A DNA stretch of 51,390 nucleotides from Nostoc mirabile CHAB5784 (GCF_020829645.1 NZ_JAIVFS010000058.1:1-51390); one strand, 5' to 3'. Positions 15,996-24,659 are shown, counted from the first letter of the stretch. Numbers and translations are program-made. Notes: generated by a model from the letters alone, not told the origin.

Positions 15996-16451
15996 ATCTG
16001 GTTACTCTGGTAAATACCAATTATTTATTGATTTGATTGATTTCAAAATTCCATAATCAGGGTCACTCTTGCGGGAATTTAACCTCTCTCTTTCTAGGAC
16101 AGAGGCTTAAAAACCCGATTATTTCATTGCTCCTCCCCTCTGGGAGGCTGGGTGGGAAAAGTTCGTCGAACTCATGTGAATTTAGGACAATACATTTTGC
16201 TCCTTTGTAACTCACCTATAGCTATGGACGCTAGCTTGTCCTATGCCTAAATTGCATAGTAGAAAATAGTTTCCTGGTGACACAAAGGCTTTAGAGGAAT
16301 TATCGATGCCGGTCAAAAACATTTTATTGATATAATTTTATACATTAAAAGTCGGATTTGAATTTAGATAAATCTAGATTAGCTTCACTAGTTTTTCATA
16401 TCTAACCATTGGTTGACGGTGATCTAAATACATTTAGTGTGTGACCTTGAG
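15996..16451. other. gene-poor intergenic region
   Basis: Part of a gap of nearly 800 bases between the HD gene and the gene at 16788. I see no supported coding region. It includes a GGGAGGCTGGGTGGG run near 16140 and AT-rich sequence. It should hold the promoter of the HD gene at its left end. Confidence 0.5.
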
Positions 16452-16556
16452 TGGCTAGTACTGCAAGGCGGAAGTCACGCATTCATGCATACTTTAATTT
16501 TGGCCTTTCTGGCTGTAATGAAATGGTAGTTTATTTCCGCCGACCTGTACTAGCCG
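16452..16556. mobile_element. small inverted-repeat element (GGCTAGTAC ends)
   Basis: The left end GGCTAGTACTGCAAGGCGGA and the right end TCCGCCGACCTGTACTAGCC are imperfect inverted repeats of about 22 bases, giving a 105-base element without a coding gene. An open frame through it (from GTG 16451) is interpreted as a by-product. No clear target duplication is visible. Confidence 0.65.
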
Positions 16557-16787
16557 ATGTTCGCAGCAGTGTTGTTAAGGTGCAACAACTACAAACTCAG
16601 TTGCAACAAACTGTGGTGCGATCGCACGGACGAGTCAGGGAGTAAAATTCAAAGTCTCTCCCTGTTTGGAGAGAGGTTAATTTCCCCATTCCCCACTCCC
16701 TACTCCCTACTCCCCATTCCTTAAGACTGTGCGATCGCATTTACCAGTGGGAATCATAACAAACAGATTCATTACGGTAAATATCCA

Positions 16788-17264
16788 ATGGCTTACCAAA
16801 ACATTACCGCTTCCCTTTCCCCAGCAGATATCCAAGAAATTAAAGCAGCCTTTGCGACTATTGAAGCAAAGTTACCTTTTCTTGTTACCCTCAGTGCAGA
16901 AGAACGACGCAACTTATTTAAGATGGGCGATAAAAGACTAGCTTTTGTCAACACTAGCCTGATTGCTGCCCAGTCTAACCGAGAAATTCTCCCAGCCAGT
17001 TTTGATTTAGACGAATTTGTGCGGGATTATCAACTAGCCGCCAACCTCACCGAAGTTTTGATTGGACTGCGACAACTGACAGAACAGGTAGATGATACCC
17101 TAATGGCAGTCGGTAGCGAAGCAATGGGTAGCAGTTTGACAGTTTATGATTATGTGAAGACTGCTGCTAAGAAAACTCCAGGGTTAAAAACTATTGCCGA
17201 ACAGTTAGGCGAACGGTTTAAAGCTATTAAAAGTAAACCTGCAAAAGCTGCTGTAGATTCTTAA
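16788..17264 (+). CDS. conserved hypothetical protein, mostly helical
   Basis: A 158-residue soluble protein from ATG 16788 with codon use like its neighbours and a start followed by an ordinary coding pattern. It begins MAYQNITASLSPADIQEIKA and contains LPFLVTLSAEERRNLFKMGDK, LPASFDLDEFVRDYQLAANL and a C-terminal KSKPAKAA tail rich in lysine and alanine. There is no signal peptide, membrane segment or known catalytic motif. I do not recognise a named domain; the overall pattern is that of an alpha-helical protein widespread in bacteria and cyanobacteria. It stands alone between repeat-rich stretches. Confidence 0.75.
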   Translation: MAYQNITASLSPADIQEIKAAFATIEAKLPFLVTLSAEERRNLFKMGDKRLAFVNTSLIAAQSNREILPASFDLDEFVRDYQLAANLTEVLIGLRQLTEQVDDTLMAVGSEAMGSSLTVYDYVKTAAKKTPGLKTIAEQLGERFKAIKSKPAKAAVDS

Positions 17265-17299
17265 AGGATTTTTTAAAAGCCTTTAGTGATGTAGCAAAT

Positions 17300-17505
17300 A
17301 CTTTGAGATCCCCCTAAATCCCCCGATAAATTGGGGGACTTTGATTCTAGTTCCCCCCTTTTTTAAGGGGGGTTAGGGGGGATCAAAACGTTAACTGAAC
17401 CCTATTGCTTTAAAAAGGGTGACTTTGACTCCGGTTCCCCCCTTTTTTAAGGGGGGTTAGGGGGGATCTCGAATGACTATGCACCTTAACCGAGCAGTAT
17501 TGGGT
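17300..17505. repeat. GATCCCCC-type repeat cluster upstream of the DUF559 gene
   Basis: This stretch holds repeated blocks CCCCCCTTTTTTAAGGGGGG and GGTTAGGGGGGATC, each able to form a hairpin, at about 17350-17390 and 17437-17470. Each block is followed by an end-like sequence TAACTGAACCCTATTG (17391-17407) or TTAACCGAGCAGTATTG (17486-17502). These resemble the right end of the CAATAC-ended family at 30761-30885. A shorter block CCCCCGATAAATTGGGGG lies at about 17321. Confidence 0.8.
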
Positions 17506-17528
17506 AGGGGGTATAAACACTAGAAAAT

Positions 17529-17915
17529 ATGACAAACAAACTCAATAGCAGCAATCACCATTTACCTTACAATCCAAAGCTTGTAGAAAGAGCGAAAGAA
17601 CTTCGTAAAAATATGACCCCAGCAGAAAAAAAGCTGTGGTATGAATATTTGAGAAATTTTCCATTTCGGGTTTTAAGACAACGACCGATTAATCATTTCA
17701 TAGTTGATTTCTACTGTCCTACTTTAAAAACAGTTATTGAAATTGATGGGGATAGCCATTTTACAGATGCAGGTCAAGATTATGATCTGGAGAGAACAAA
17801 CGTTTTGGAAGGCTATGGTTTAAAGATTATTAGGTTTACAAATGGTCAAGTTTTAAATCACTTTGATAGTGTGTGTGAGCAGATACAGCGTCTGATCCCC
17901 CCTAGTCCCCCTTAA
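17529..17915 (+). CDS. DUF559 (Vsr-like) endonuclease domain protein
   Basis: A 128-residue protein of the PD-(D/E)xK endonuclease fold related to very-short-patch-repair Vsr. The family hallmark is LVERAKELRKNMTPAEKKLW near the start, followed by FRVLRQRPINHFIVDFYCP, TVIEIDGDSH and YDLERTNVLEGYGLKIIRFTN. Asp in IVDFYC and Glu in IEIDG are the likely metal ligands. The last residues (IPPSPP) are translated from the flanking GATCCCCC repeat, which lies on both sides of the gene. Family members are often found alone or near mobile elements; substrate and role are unknown. Its place inside the repeat cluster hints at a functional link, but this is inference. Confidence 0.9.
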   Translation: MTNKLNSSNHHLPYNPKLVERAKELRKNMTPAEKKLWYEYLRNFPFRVLRQRPINHFIVDFYCPTLKTVIEIDGDSHFTDAGQDYDLERTNVLEGYGLKIIRFTNGQVLNHFDSVCEQIQRLIPPSPP

Positions 17916-17951
17916 AAAGCTACGGTGTCTTCTAGAGTTGCGCTACAGGCT

Positions 17952-18130
17952 TTTGATCCCCCCAACCCCCCTTAAAAAGGGGGGCAAAAAGCTCTTAAAG
18001 TCCCCCTTCTTAAGGGGGATTTAGGGGGATCTAAAAAGCTCTTAAAGTCCCCCTTCTTAAGGGGGATTTAGGGGGATCTAAAAAGCTCTTAAAGTCCCCC
18101 TTCTTAAGGGGGATTTAGGGGGATCTAAAA
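17952..18130. repeat. GATCCCCC-type repeats including three 47-bp direct repeats
   Basis: A hairpin block CCCCCCTTAAAAAGGGGGGC at about 17965-17985 is followed by three nearly identical 47-base units at 17986-18126, each made of AAAAAGCTCTTAAAG, CCCCCTTCTTAAGGGGG and ATTTAGGGGGATCT. Each unit contains its own hairpin. A degenerate CAATAC-family end (TTAACCGAATCGTATTG) lies at about 18167-18183. Confidence 0.9.
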
Positions 18131-18221
18131 CGTTTTGCTACCGAGGAGAGGACTTTTCAAATATCCTCTTAACCGAATCGTATTGAGAGTCTCCTAATTT
18201 GCAAAACGAGATGTATCTTTT

Positions 18222-18473
18222 GGTCAATGAACCTCAAAGCTTCGGCGATAAACCTCAAAGCTTCGTTGATAAACCTCAGAGCTTCGTTGATGAACCTCAA
18301 AGCTTCGTGAATGAACCTCAAAGCTTCGTCGATGAACCTCAAAGCTTCGTCGATGAACCTCAAAGCTTCGTCGATGAACCTCAGAGCTTCGTCGATGAAC
18401 CTCAGAGCTTCGTTAATGAACCTCAGAGCTTCGTCGATGAACCTCAAAGCTTCGTTAATGAGTCTTTAATACT
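18222..18473. repeat. 21-bp tandem repeat array, 12 copies (array 2)
   Basis: Twelve units of CCTCAAAGCTTCGTCGATGAA with variation at a few positions (AAAG/AGAG, GTC/GTT, GAT/AAT). The array is enclosed by an 11-base inverted repeat, ATTGAGAGTCT at about 18181 and AGACTCTCAAT at about 18489. It ends about 100 bases before the HEAT-NACHT gene. It is open on both strands, producing spurious ORFs. Confidence 0.95.
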
Positions 18474-18570
18474 CGCCCACAAGCATTAAAGACTCTCAAT
18501 CAGGAATTAGGAATTGCAAGCTTGTTGTTATACTCATAATTGCGTGCAATCTGCCGCCTTGCCCTGATTT

Positions 18571-21500
18571 ATGCTCACCATACCCCGCTATACCAGCAAG
18601 CGATCGCTCTTTTTCCTTTTCTGTTTCACCCTACTCCTAACTCTCTTCCTCTCTTTACCTTGGGTAAACGCTGAAAAAAAACCTAAGCCGCAAGCATGGC
18701 AGATTAACGGTATCGTAGCAGCCCTAAAAGACCCAATACCCGAAGTCAGGGCTACAGCAACCCAAAACTTACAGGAATATCAGCTAGATAACCCTAAAAC
18801 CCAGATAAAAAACTATGATGAGCTTGTAAAACAGTTTGTCAAACAGTTGCAGGATAAAGATTCAGCAGTCTCCCGTAATGCAGCAGCACAGGCACTAGGG
18901 CAGATGCAAGCCAAGGAACAAGCTCCACAAGTTGCTCAACTGCTCAAAGATTCTGACACTGATGTCCGTAAAACAGCAGCATACGTACTAGAGCAAATGC
19001 AAGCCAAGGAACAAGCTCCACAAGTTGCTCAACTGCTCAAAGATTCTGACACTTATGTCCGTAATGCAGCAGCAAAGGCACTAGGGCAGATGCAAGCCAA
19101 GGAAGTAGTTCCACAAGTTGTCCTGCTGCTCAAAGATTATGACTCTCGTGTCCGTAATGCAGCAGTAGAGGCACTAGGGCAGATGCAAGCCAAGGAACAA
19201 GCTCCACAAGTTGCTCAACTGCTCAAAGATTCTGACACTGATGTCCGTAGAGCAGCAGCATACGCACTAGGGCAGATGCAAGCCAAGGAACAAGCTCCAC
19301 AACTTGCTCAGCTGCTCAAAAATCCTGACGGTGGTGTCCGTGGTGCAGCAATACAGGCACTAGGGCAGATGCAAGCCAAGGAAGTAGTTCCACAACTTGT
19401 CCAGCTGCTCAAAAATCCTGACGATAATCCCCGTTATGCAGCAATAAGGGTACTAGGGCAGATGCAAGCCAAGGAAGTAGTTCCACAACTTGCTCAGCTG
19501 CTAGAAGATTCTAAAGCCTATATCCGTGAAGTAGCAGCAGAGGCACTAGGGCAGATGCAAGCCAAGGAAAAAGCTCCACTAGTTGCTCAACTGCTCAAAA
19601 AAGATCGTGAAGCCTATGTCCGTAAAGCAGCAGCAGTGGCACTAGGGCAGATGCAAGCCAAGGAACAAATTCCACAACTTGTCCTACTGCTCAAACAAGA
19701 TCCTGACTCTAGTGTCCGTAAAGCAGCAGCAGAGGCACTAGGGCAGATGCAAGCCAAGGAACAAATTCCACAACTTGTCCTGCTGCTCAAACAAGATCCT
19801 GACTCTGGTGTTCGTAAAGCAGCAGCAGAGGCACTCATAAAACTAGAACGACAAGATTTGCCTGTTGTTGTGCAAGTTCTAGATTCAGTTCACTCTTATC
19901 CCTCTGAAGTTGGTCAAATCAGGTTTGTAGCTCATTTTTTGGGAGGTGGTAAACCACAAGTAGAAATTCTTATGCAATGGGTTGGTAGGCCTAAAATGCG
20001 ACCAGAGAAACCTACCCATGACCAGGGAGTGGAAGTAATGGAAGTTTTTAAGGAAACCTGGAAACATTGTGATTCTCTGCCAGAACTGCAAAGAGAACTA
20101 GCAGAACAAATTTCCAAAGTTGCTGCTAAGAAAAAAATTATTTGGAAAGCCCAGGATATTAACTTACTGCAAACTCACTATAGCAACCTCAAAAAAATTA
20201 ACTCCACTCACGCCGATGCACTACAGTCAGTAATTAAGAATGTGGAATATTTGCAGTGGTTTCTCAATGCTAAAATCACTATCATCTCTCACGCTGCCTT
20301 TTGGCTAGCCCTCATCTTTGCCTACCCCAAATTTCCCCAAGTCCAAGCCATCTTCTTCTGGAACCCTTGGGTACGCCGTATTCTCGGCGTGGGCTATGTT
20401 GGCTTTCTCCTCACCTGGGTTCCTTTCCTGCGCCGCAAATTATTTGAACCATTCAAACCTTCCCTATTAGCCGATGCCGGGTTAGATAATTTTCATGACC
20501 AATCATACTTCCCAGAATCTAAAGTCAAAGTTCCCACTTCAGGAGACATCCAGCCAATTACCGCAGCCCTACCCAGTATTCAAGGACAAATTATCTTAGA
20601 AGGAGATTCCGGCTTAGGCAAGTCGATGTTTCTCCGTCATCTCTTGAAAAACTCCCAGCGCATAGTCGTTTATCTCCCCGCCCAAAAATGTCATAAAGGC
20701 GTAATTGAAGCCATCCAAGACAAGCTACACGGCCAAGCCCAAGATGCCGGCTTCCTAAAAAACCTCATTTACAGTGGCGCCATAGATATCTGCATCGACG
20801 GACTCAACGAAGTCACCGCCGACACACGGGCAAAAATCTGCCAGTTTGTCGAAAGCTATTTCCGGGGCAACATTATAATGACTACCCAGCCCCTAGAGTG
20901 GACACCCCCCTCAACAGCCAAAACATACTACTTGCAGCCCCTTGAACAACAACAAATTCAAGAGTTTTTGATATCCCGTCAGCCGCGACTCCCCAAACAT
21001 GCCAAAGTTCAAGGTGCTGATTACGCCAAAGCCTGCACCAATTATTTAACAGAAGTCCTCAAACAGCAGCAAGCCCAAGAAGAGTTAGATGCTGTGCGCC
21101 GAATTCTTTCTAATCCAATGGATCTAACAGTAGTAGCGCTGATGCTATCACAAGGTAAACATCCAAACTTGTTTCGCCTGCAAGAACAGCAATACAATTT
21201 GATGGCGGCAGAATACCTGCAAGAATGGAATCAAGATTTTCCGCTCAAAAGATTTTCCGCCGCCGTCTACCAAATGCGACTCGAAGACAAACAAGCCTTA
21301 CCTGGGGATGAATTTCACCAAGTTGTCAAGTCTTTAGAAGATGAGAAATACAAGATGGTAGTCAGCCGTCAGTGGCAAGATGAAAAAGGCGAAGCCAAGA
21401 AAGAATGGTACTTCCGCCACGATAAAATCATGGATTTCTTCTTAGTGCAAAACTTTCTGGGCGAAACTGATGCCGCCGAAGGACTATTAGTTGATAGAAT

Positions 21501-21657
21501 GGGCGATCCGCGTTTTCGTGGTGTTTATTTCTTGCTAGCAACGTTGCTGCCTTTAGATGCAGCCAAAGAACTGCGGGAAGATTTGATTCAATACGCGGCG
21601 GATACTAAAGACAATACGGTGAGTAATACTTTTGTGCAGTTGTTGCGAACTAGGTAA
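18571..21657 (+). CDS. membrane-anchored HEAT-repeat protein with NACHT-type NTPase domain
   Basis: A 1028-residue protein. Residues 10-34 form a signal peptide or anchor. Residues about 100-440 are PBS-lyase/HEAT-like repeats, ten of them carrying MQAKE with a 31- or 32-residue period; the DNA itself repeats every 93 or 96 bases with high identity. Two hydrophobic segments lie at about 571-588 and 604-620. From about 640 a NACHT-like P-loop NTPase follows: Walker A GDSGLGKS at 678-685, Walker B IDICIDGLNE at 738-747. The C-terminal helical part contains YFRHDKIMDFF, typical of NACHT proteins. STAND NTPases of this kind act in signalling, programmed death or phage defence; no effector domain is recognisable here. 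Confidence 0.85.
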   Translation: MLTIPRYTSKRSLFFLFCFTLLLTLFLSLPWVNAEKKPKPQAWQINGIVAALKDPIPEVRATATQNLQEYQLDNPKTQIKNYDELVKQFVKQLQDKDSAVSRNAAAQALGQMQAKEQAPQVAQLLKDSDTDVRKTAAYVLEQMQAKEQAPQVAQLLKDSDTYVRNAAAKALGQMQAKEVVPQVVLLLKDYDSRVRNAAVEALGQMQAKEQAPQVAQLLKDSDTDVRRAAAYALGQMQAKEQAPQLAQLLKNPDGGVRGAAIQALGQMQAKEVVPQLVQLLKNPDDNPRYAAIRVLGQMQAKEVVPQLAQLLEDSKAYIREVAAEALGQMQAKEKAPLVAQLLKKDREAYVRKAAAVALGQMQAKEQIPQLVLLLKQDPDSSVRKAAAEALGQMQAKEQIPQLVLLLKQDPDSGVRKAAAEALIKLERQDLPVVVQVLDSVHSYPSEVGQIRFVAHFLGGGKPQVEILMQWVGRPKMRPEKPTHDQGVEVMEVFKETWKHCDSLPELQRELAEQISKVAAKKKIIWKAQDINLLQTHYSNLKKINSTHADALQSVIKNVEYLQWFLNAKITIISHAAFWLALIFAYPKFPQVQAIFFWNPWVRRILGVGYVGFLLTWVPFLRRKLFEPFKPSLLADAGLDNFHDQSYFPESKVKVPTSGDIQPITAALPSIQGQIILEGDSGLGKSMFLRHLLKNSQRIVVYLPAQKCHKGVIEAIQDKLHGQAQDAGFLKNLIYSGAIDICIDGLNEVTADTRAKICQFVESYFRGNIIMTTQPLEWTPPSTAKTYYLQPLEQQQIQEFLISRQPRLPKHAKVQGADYAKACTNYLTEVLKQQQAQEELDAVRRILSNPMDLTVVALMLSQGKHPNLFRLQEQQYNLMAAEYLQEWNQDFPLKRFSAAVYQMRLEDKQALPGDEFHQVVKSLEDEKYKMVVSRQWQDEKGEAKKEWYFRHDKIMDFFLVQNFLGETDAAEGLLVDRMGDPRFRGVYFLLATLLPLDAAKELREDLIQYAADTKDNTVSNTFVQLLRTR

Positions 21658-21847
21658 ATGGGGCATTGGGCAATAAAAGAACCCCACCCCCAACCCCTCC
21701 CCGCAGGCCTACCGTGTATACAGAAGTCTGAAATAGCTGATTAACCAAGTTTTTACCCCACCCTAACCCTTCCCTTGGAAAGGCTACGGTGTACACACAA
21801 GTCTTACCGCAGCCATATCTTTATTAATAATCTTGCACTGTGTTTCT

Positions 21848-21971
21848 ATCCCGCCTCGGAATGAATTCCGAGTCTCATAGCTGAAGTCCACTTAAGTGGA
21901 CTGAATAATCAATTTAGTCCACTTGAGTGGACTTCAGCTATCAGCCCTGAACTTTAGTTCTGGGCGGGATA
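21848..21971. repeat. four-hairpin structured element, variant D
   Basis: The element is bounded by ATCCCGCC and GGCGGGAT. Inside lie four palindromes in order: CTCGGAATGAATTCCGAG, AGTCCACTTAAGTGGACT, AGTCCACTTGAGTGGACT and GCCCTGAACTTTAGTTCTGG with GC. The word AGCTAT precedes the fourth. The arrangement matches the 167-bp elements at 29386, 38458 and 47639 and the element at 51030, but the stem sequences differ. It lies between the converging HEAT-NACHT and M48 genes. The rest of the gap (21658-21847) holds repeat fragments CTACCGTGTATACAGAAGTC and CTACGGTGTACACACAAGTC. Confidence 0.85.
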
Positions 21972-22010
21972 TCGGTGAGTGTGACAGTTTCACTCATATC
22001 ACTGGTTATA

Positions 22011-23933
22011 TTAACTTCGCTTTGAAGAAGATTGTTTCTGTTTGGAAACGCCACGCTGAGGATTTAAAAATGGGGGAATGGGACAGTCTAGCGTCATTGC
22101 GATCGCTCTTAGTAAATCTGCTTCTGATTGTGTAACTTTGTTGTTTAATAGTACAGTGTGGGCGCAGGCATCAACAATAGCTTGCTTGAGTTTGGGACTG
22201 GCAAGACGGAGGCGATCAATACTCTTCTTAAGCTCAGTGAAATTACAGGTAAGTGGCGTGTCTGGTTTTTCTTGTTCTCCAGCTTTCGGAAGTCGAAAAA
22301 CTCCAGAACGAAAAGCATAGGCGATGTCTTCGGTGGAGGCATCGGGTTGGGAGTATCCGATGCGGGCAATGACGGACAGCACTAATAGACTATCTGGCCA
22401 AATCTCTTCTATGCAGGTAAATTCGACCGTTGTCGCAGATATAGGATTTATACTAGGTTGGAGGCGATGCCACAGGATTAACTGCAACACAAAATGCCAA
22501 AGTGATAAACTTCCGGTAGCTACAACTAAACCGTGGACGCATTTGCACAACCTTTGGCATTCTTTGGCAGAATTTTGACGCAATACAGGTACTGCTAAAT
22601 CCACAAGTGGCAAGCGAATTCTGGGATCTAACTGGCTAATTTCGCTGCTCAATTCCAGGGTTTTATCTACCAACTCAGCAGGCTGCACCTCGCGTAACCA
22701 AGCAATTTGACGTTCTTGGATCTCGATATTTTCAGTATCTAAGGCTAGGGCAAAAGCGATCGCCATTGCACTTTCCTGCTCCCGCACGCCCAAACGCAGA
22801 GATTCTGGTAACTGCGATAACAGCGCTTGAGCATGGGCAAAATGCTCTGGTGTAACGCTTCCAACTTGGTTTACAACCTGTTCTGGCGTGGGGCCAGAAC
22901 CACCAGCAAAGCCCATTGTTAGGGATTCCTGGGAGGGGGAACGCACTTGATTGCGAGATGGCATTGCTGCTAAATTGCTGACGTTCAAACCCCCAACGCG
23001 GCGGATACGTTCTGTTAAGGGTGGGTGAGTAGAAAACATATTTTCCCAGAAAGAGGGGTTGAGAGCATTGCCAAAAAACATGTGGCTAGCGGCTTCTGCT
23101 CCCGGCGCAATCAAACGTGAATCCATCTTTTGGAGTTTTTGGAAGACTCCGGTAAGTCCGTTGGGGTTACGAGTGAACTGTACAGCTGAAGCATCGGCGA
23201 GAAATTCCCGTTGGCGAGAGACGGCGGCTTTAATCAGGCGTCCACAGAGTAATCCGATACCGCCAATTGCCATTAGTGCTAAACCAAAAGCCCACAAAGG
23301 CAAACCCTTGTCTTCGCGGGAAGCACCGCGAATGCGCCAGAGCAATTCCCCAGTTAAATAAATGAACAAAATCCCGTGCAGTAGTCCCACCAAACGCAAA
23401 TTCAGCCGCATATCTCCATTGAGAATATGACTGAATTCGTGGCCGATGACTCCTTGTAGCTCATCCCGGTTCAGATGTTGCAAAGTTCCACGGGTAACTC
23501 CAATTACAGCATCATTGGGCGTAAATCCGGCAGCAAAGGCATTAATGCTGGTTTCTCTCTCAAGGAGATAAACTTCTGGGACGGAAATACCAGAAGCGAT
23601 CGCCATTTCCTCGACAATATTTAATAGTTGTCGCCCTTGTTCATCGGCCATTTCTGGTATCAGGAGTCTTCCCCCTAACTCTTGGGCAATTACGCTACCG
23701 CCCTCACGGAGATAGGCAATTTTATATAAGCTTCCGACTGCGATCGCAATTATTGTAATCCCAGCCACGTAAAGAAATATCCCTGGATGCCACCAAACAC
23801 GGGGAGCCATGCGGAACAGAAATAAAGTGGCAATATAAATCGCCATAATCATGACTGCGATCGACAGGGAAAATAACCCGATTAATTGTTGCGTATTTTG
23901 GCGTGCCCGATCCTGATGTTCAAAGAAATTCAT
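22011..23933 (-). CDS. M48 family zinc metalloprotease (HtpX-like)
   Basis: About 640 residues from ATG 23933 (a GTG at 23939 is in frame). Two membrane segments at about 20-43 and 53-75, then the zinc motif HEFSHILNGD (H167, E168, H171 counted from the GTG), more hydrophobic segments at about 185-237 and the third ligand region REFLADASAVQ. This is the HtpX/Ste24 fold, which degrades misfolded membrane proteins. The C-terminal part of about 300 residues after NMFSTHPPLTERIRR is an extra helical region not found in HtpX. The start lies six bases after the lemA stop, so the two are almost certainly cotranscribed. Confidence 0.92.
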   Translation of the reverse strand: MNFFEHQDRARQNTQQLIGLFSLSIAVMIMAIYIATLFLFRMAPRVWWHPGIFLYVAGITIIAIAVGSLYKIAYLREGGSVIAQELGGRLLIPEMADEQGRQLLNIVEEMAIASGISVPEVYLLERETSINAFAAGFTPNDAVIGVTRGTLQHLNRDELQGVIGHEFSHILNGDMRLNLRLVGLLHGILFIYLTGELLWRIRGASREDKGLPLWAFGLALMAIGGIGLLCGRLIKAAVSRQREFLADASAVQFTRNPNGLTGVFQKLQKMDSRLIAPGAEAASHMFFGNALNPSFWENMFSTHPPLTERIRRVGGLNVSNLAAMPSRNQVRSPSQESLTMGFAGGSGPTPEQVVNQVGSVTPEHFAHAQALLSQLPESLRLGVREQESAMAIAFALALDTENIEIQERQIAWLREVQPAELVDKTLELSSEISQLDPRIRLPLVDLAVPVLRQNSAKECQRLCKCVHGLVVATGSLSLWHFVLQLILWHRLQPSINPISATTVEFTCIEEIWPDSLLVLSVIARIGYSQPDASTEDIAYAFRSGVFRLPKAGEQEKPDTPLTCNFTELKKSIDRLRLASPKLKQAIVDACAHTVLLNNKVTQSEADLLRAIAMTLDCPIPPFLNPQRGVSKQKQSSSKRS

Positions 23934-23939
23934 AGACAC

Positions 23940-24527
23940 CTAAAAAGATACGCGTGGGGCATTTCTGATTTCTGGAGTAGCTTCGGCAAGCAATTCTGCA
24001 ACAGTAAAGTTAAAAGTATTGGCTACAAGGTTGCTGGGGAAAGATTCGCTCTTGGTGTTGTAAAGTGTCACCGCGTCATTAAAAGCCTGACGTGCAAAAG
24101 CAATCCGGTTTTCAGTGGAAGATAATTCTTCCATTACTTGAGTCATGGCGCGATCGGCTTTCAATTCTGGATAAGATTCTGAAAGTACCATCAACCGATT
24201 TAACGCACCCGTCAGCGCCCCTTCAGCATTGCCCAACTGTTGCATCGCTTGGCGATCGCCGGGATTTTGTGCTGCACGACTGCTAGCATTAATTGCAGAA
24301 TTCCGAGCGGCAATAACTGCTTCTAGAGTTTCCCGCTCATGTTTCATGTACCCTTTAGCAGTTTCCACCAAGTTGGGAATTAAATCATAGCGGCGCTGTA
24401 ATTGAACATCGATTTGAGAGTAAGCATTTTTGTAACGGTTGCGATACTTAACTAAATCGTTGTAGCTATTAATGATAATTACAGCCACAATGGCAACTAA
24501 AGCAACAGAAAATATTAAAAGCCCCAT
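23940..24527 (-). CDS. lemA: LemA family protein
   Basis: A 195-residue protein with an N-terminal membrane anchor (LLIFSVALVAIVAVIIINSY) and the LemA helical bundle: YNDLVKYRNRYKNAYSQIDV, QRRYDLIPNLVETAKGYMKH and AVIAARNSAI are family signatures. LemA proteins have the helical part outside the cytoplasmic membrane and commonly pair with M48 proteases or TPM-domain proteins. Here the M48 gene follows with only a few bases between stop and start, which is the recurrent lemA-htpX arrangement. Molecular function is unknown. Confidence 0.93.
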   Translation of the reverse strand: MGLLIFSVALVAIVAVIIINSYNDLVKYRNRYKNAYSQIDVQLQRRYDLIPNLVETAKGYMKHERETLEAVIAARNSAINASSRAAQNPGDRQAMQQLGNAEGALTGALNRLMVLSESYPELKADRAMTQVMEELSSTENRIAFARQAFNDAVTLYNTKSESFPSNLVANTFNFTVAELLAEATPEIRNAPRVSF

Positions 24528-24659
24528 ATTTTTAGATGATTTCCATCAGGTACTTACTTTATATCCAGCAAAATTTGTGTGGATATAAAGATGAGTCTAC
24601 TTGTAGCAAGTTGGCTTCGTCGTCTGTAAAATTAGTTACGCAATTTTACTGATGTAGGA

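Noticed and set aside
16451..16645. 64-codon open frame
   Set aside because: Most of it lies in an inverted-repeat element with GGCTAGTAC ends, and the protein resembles nothing known.
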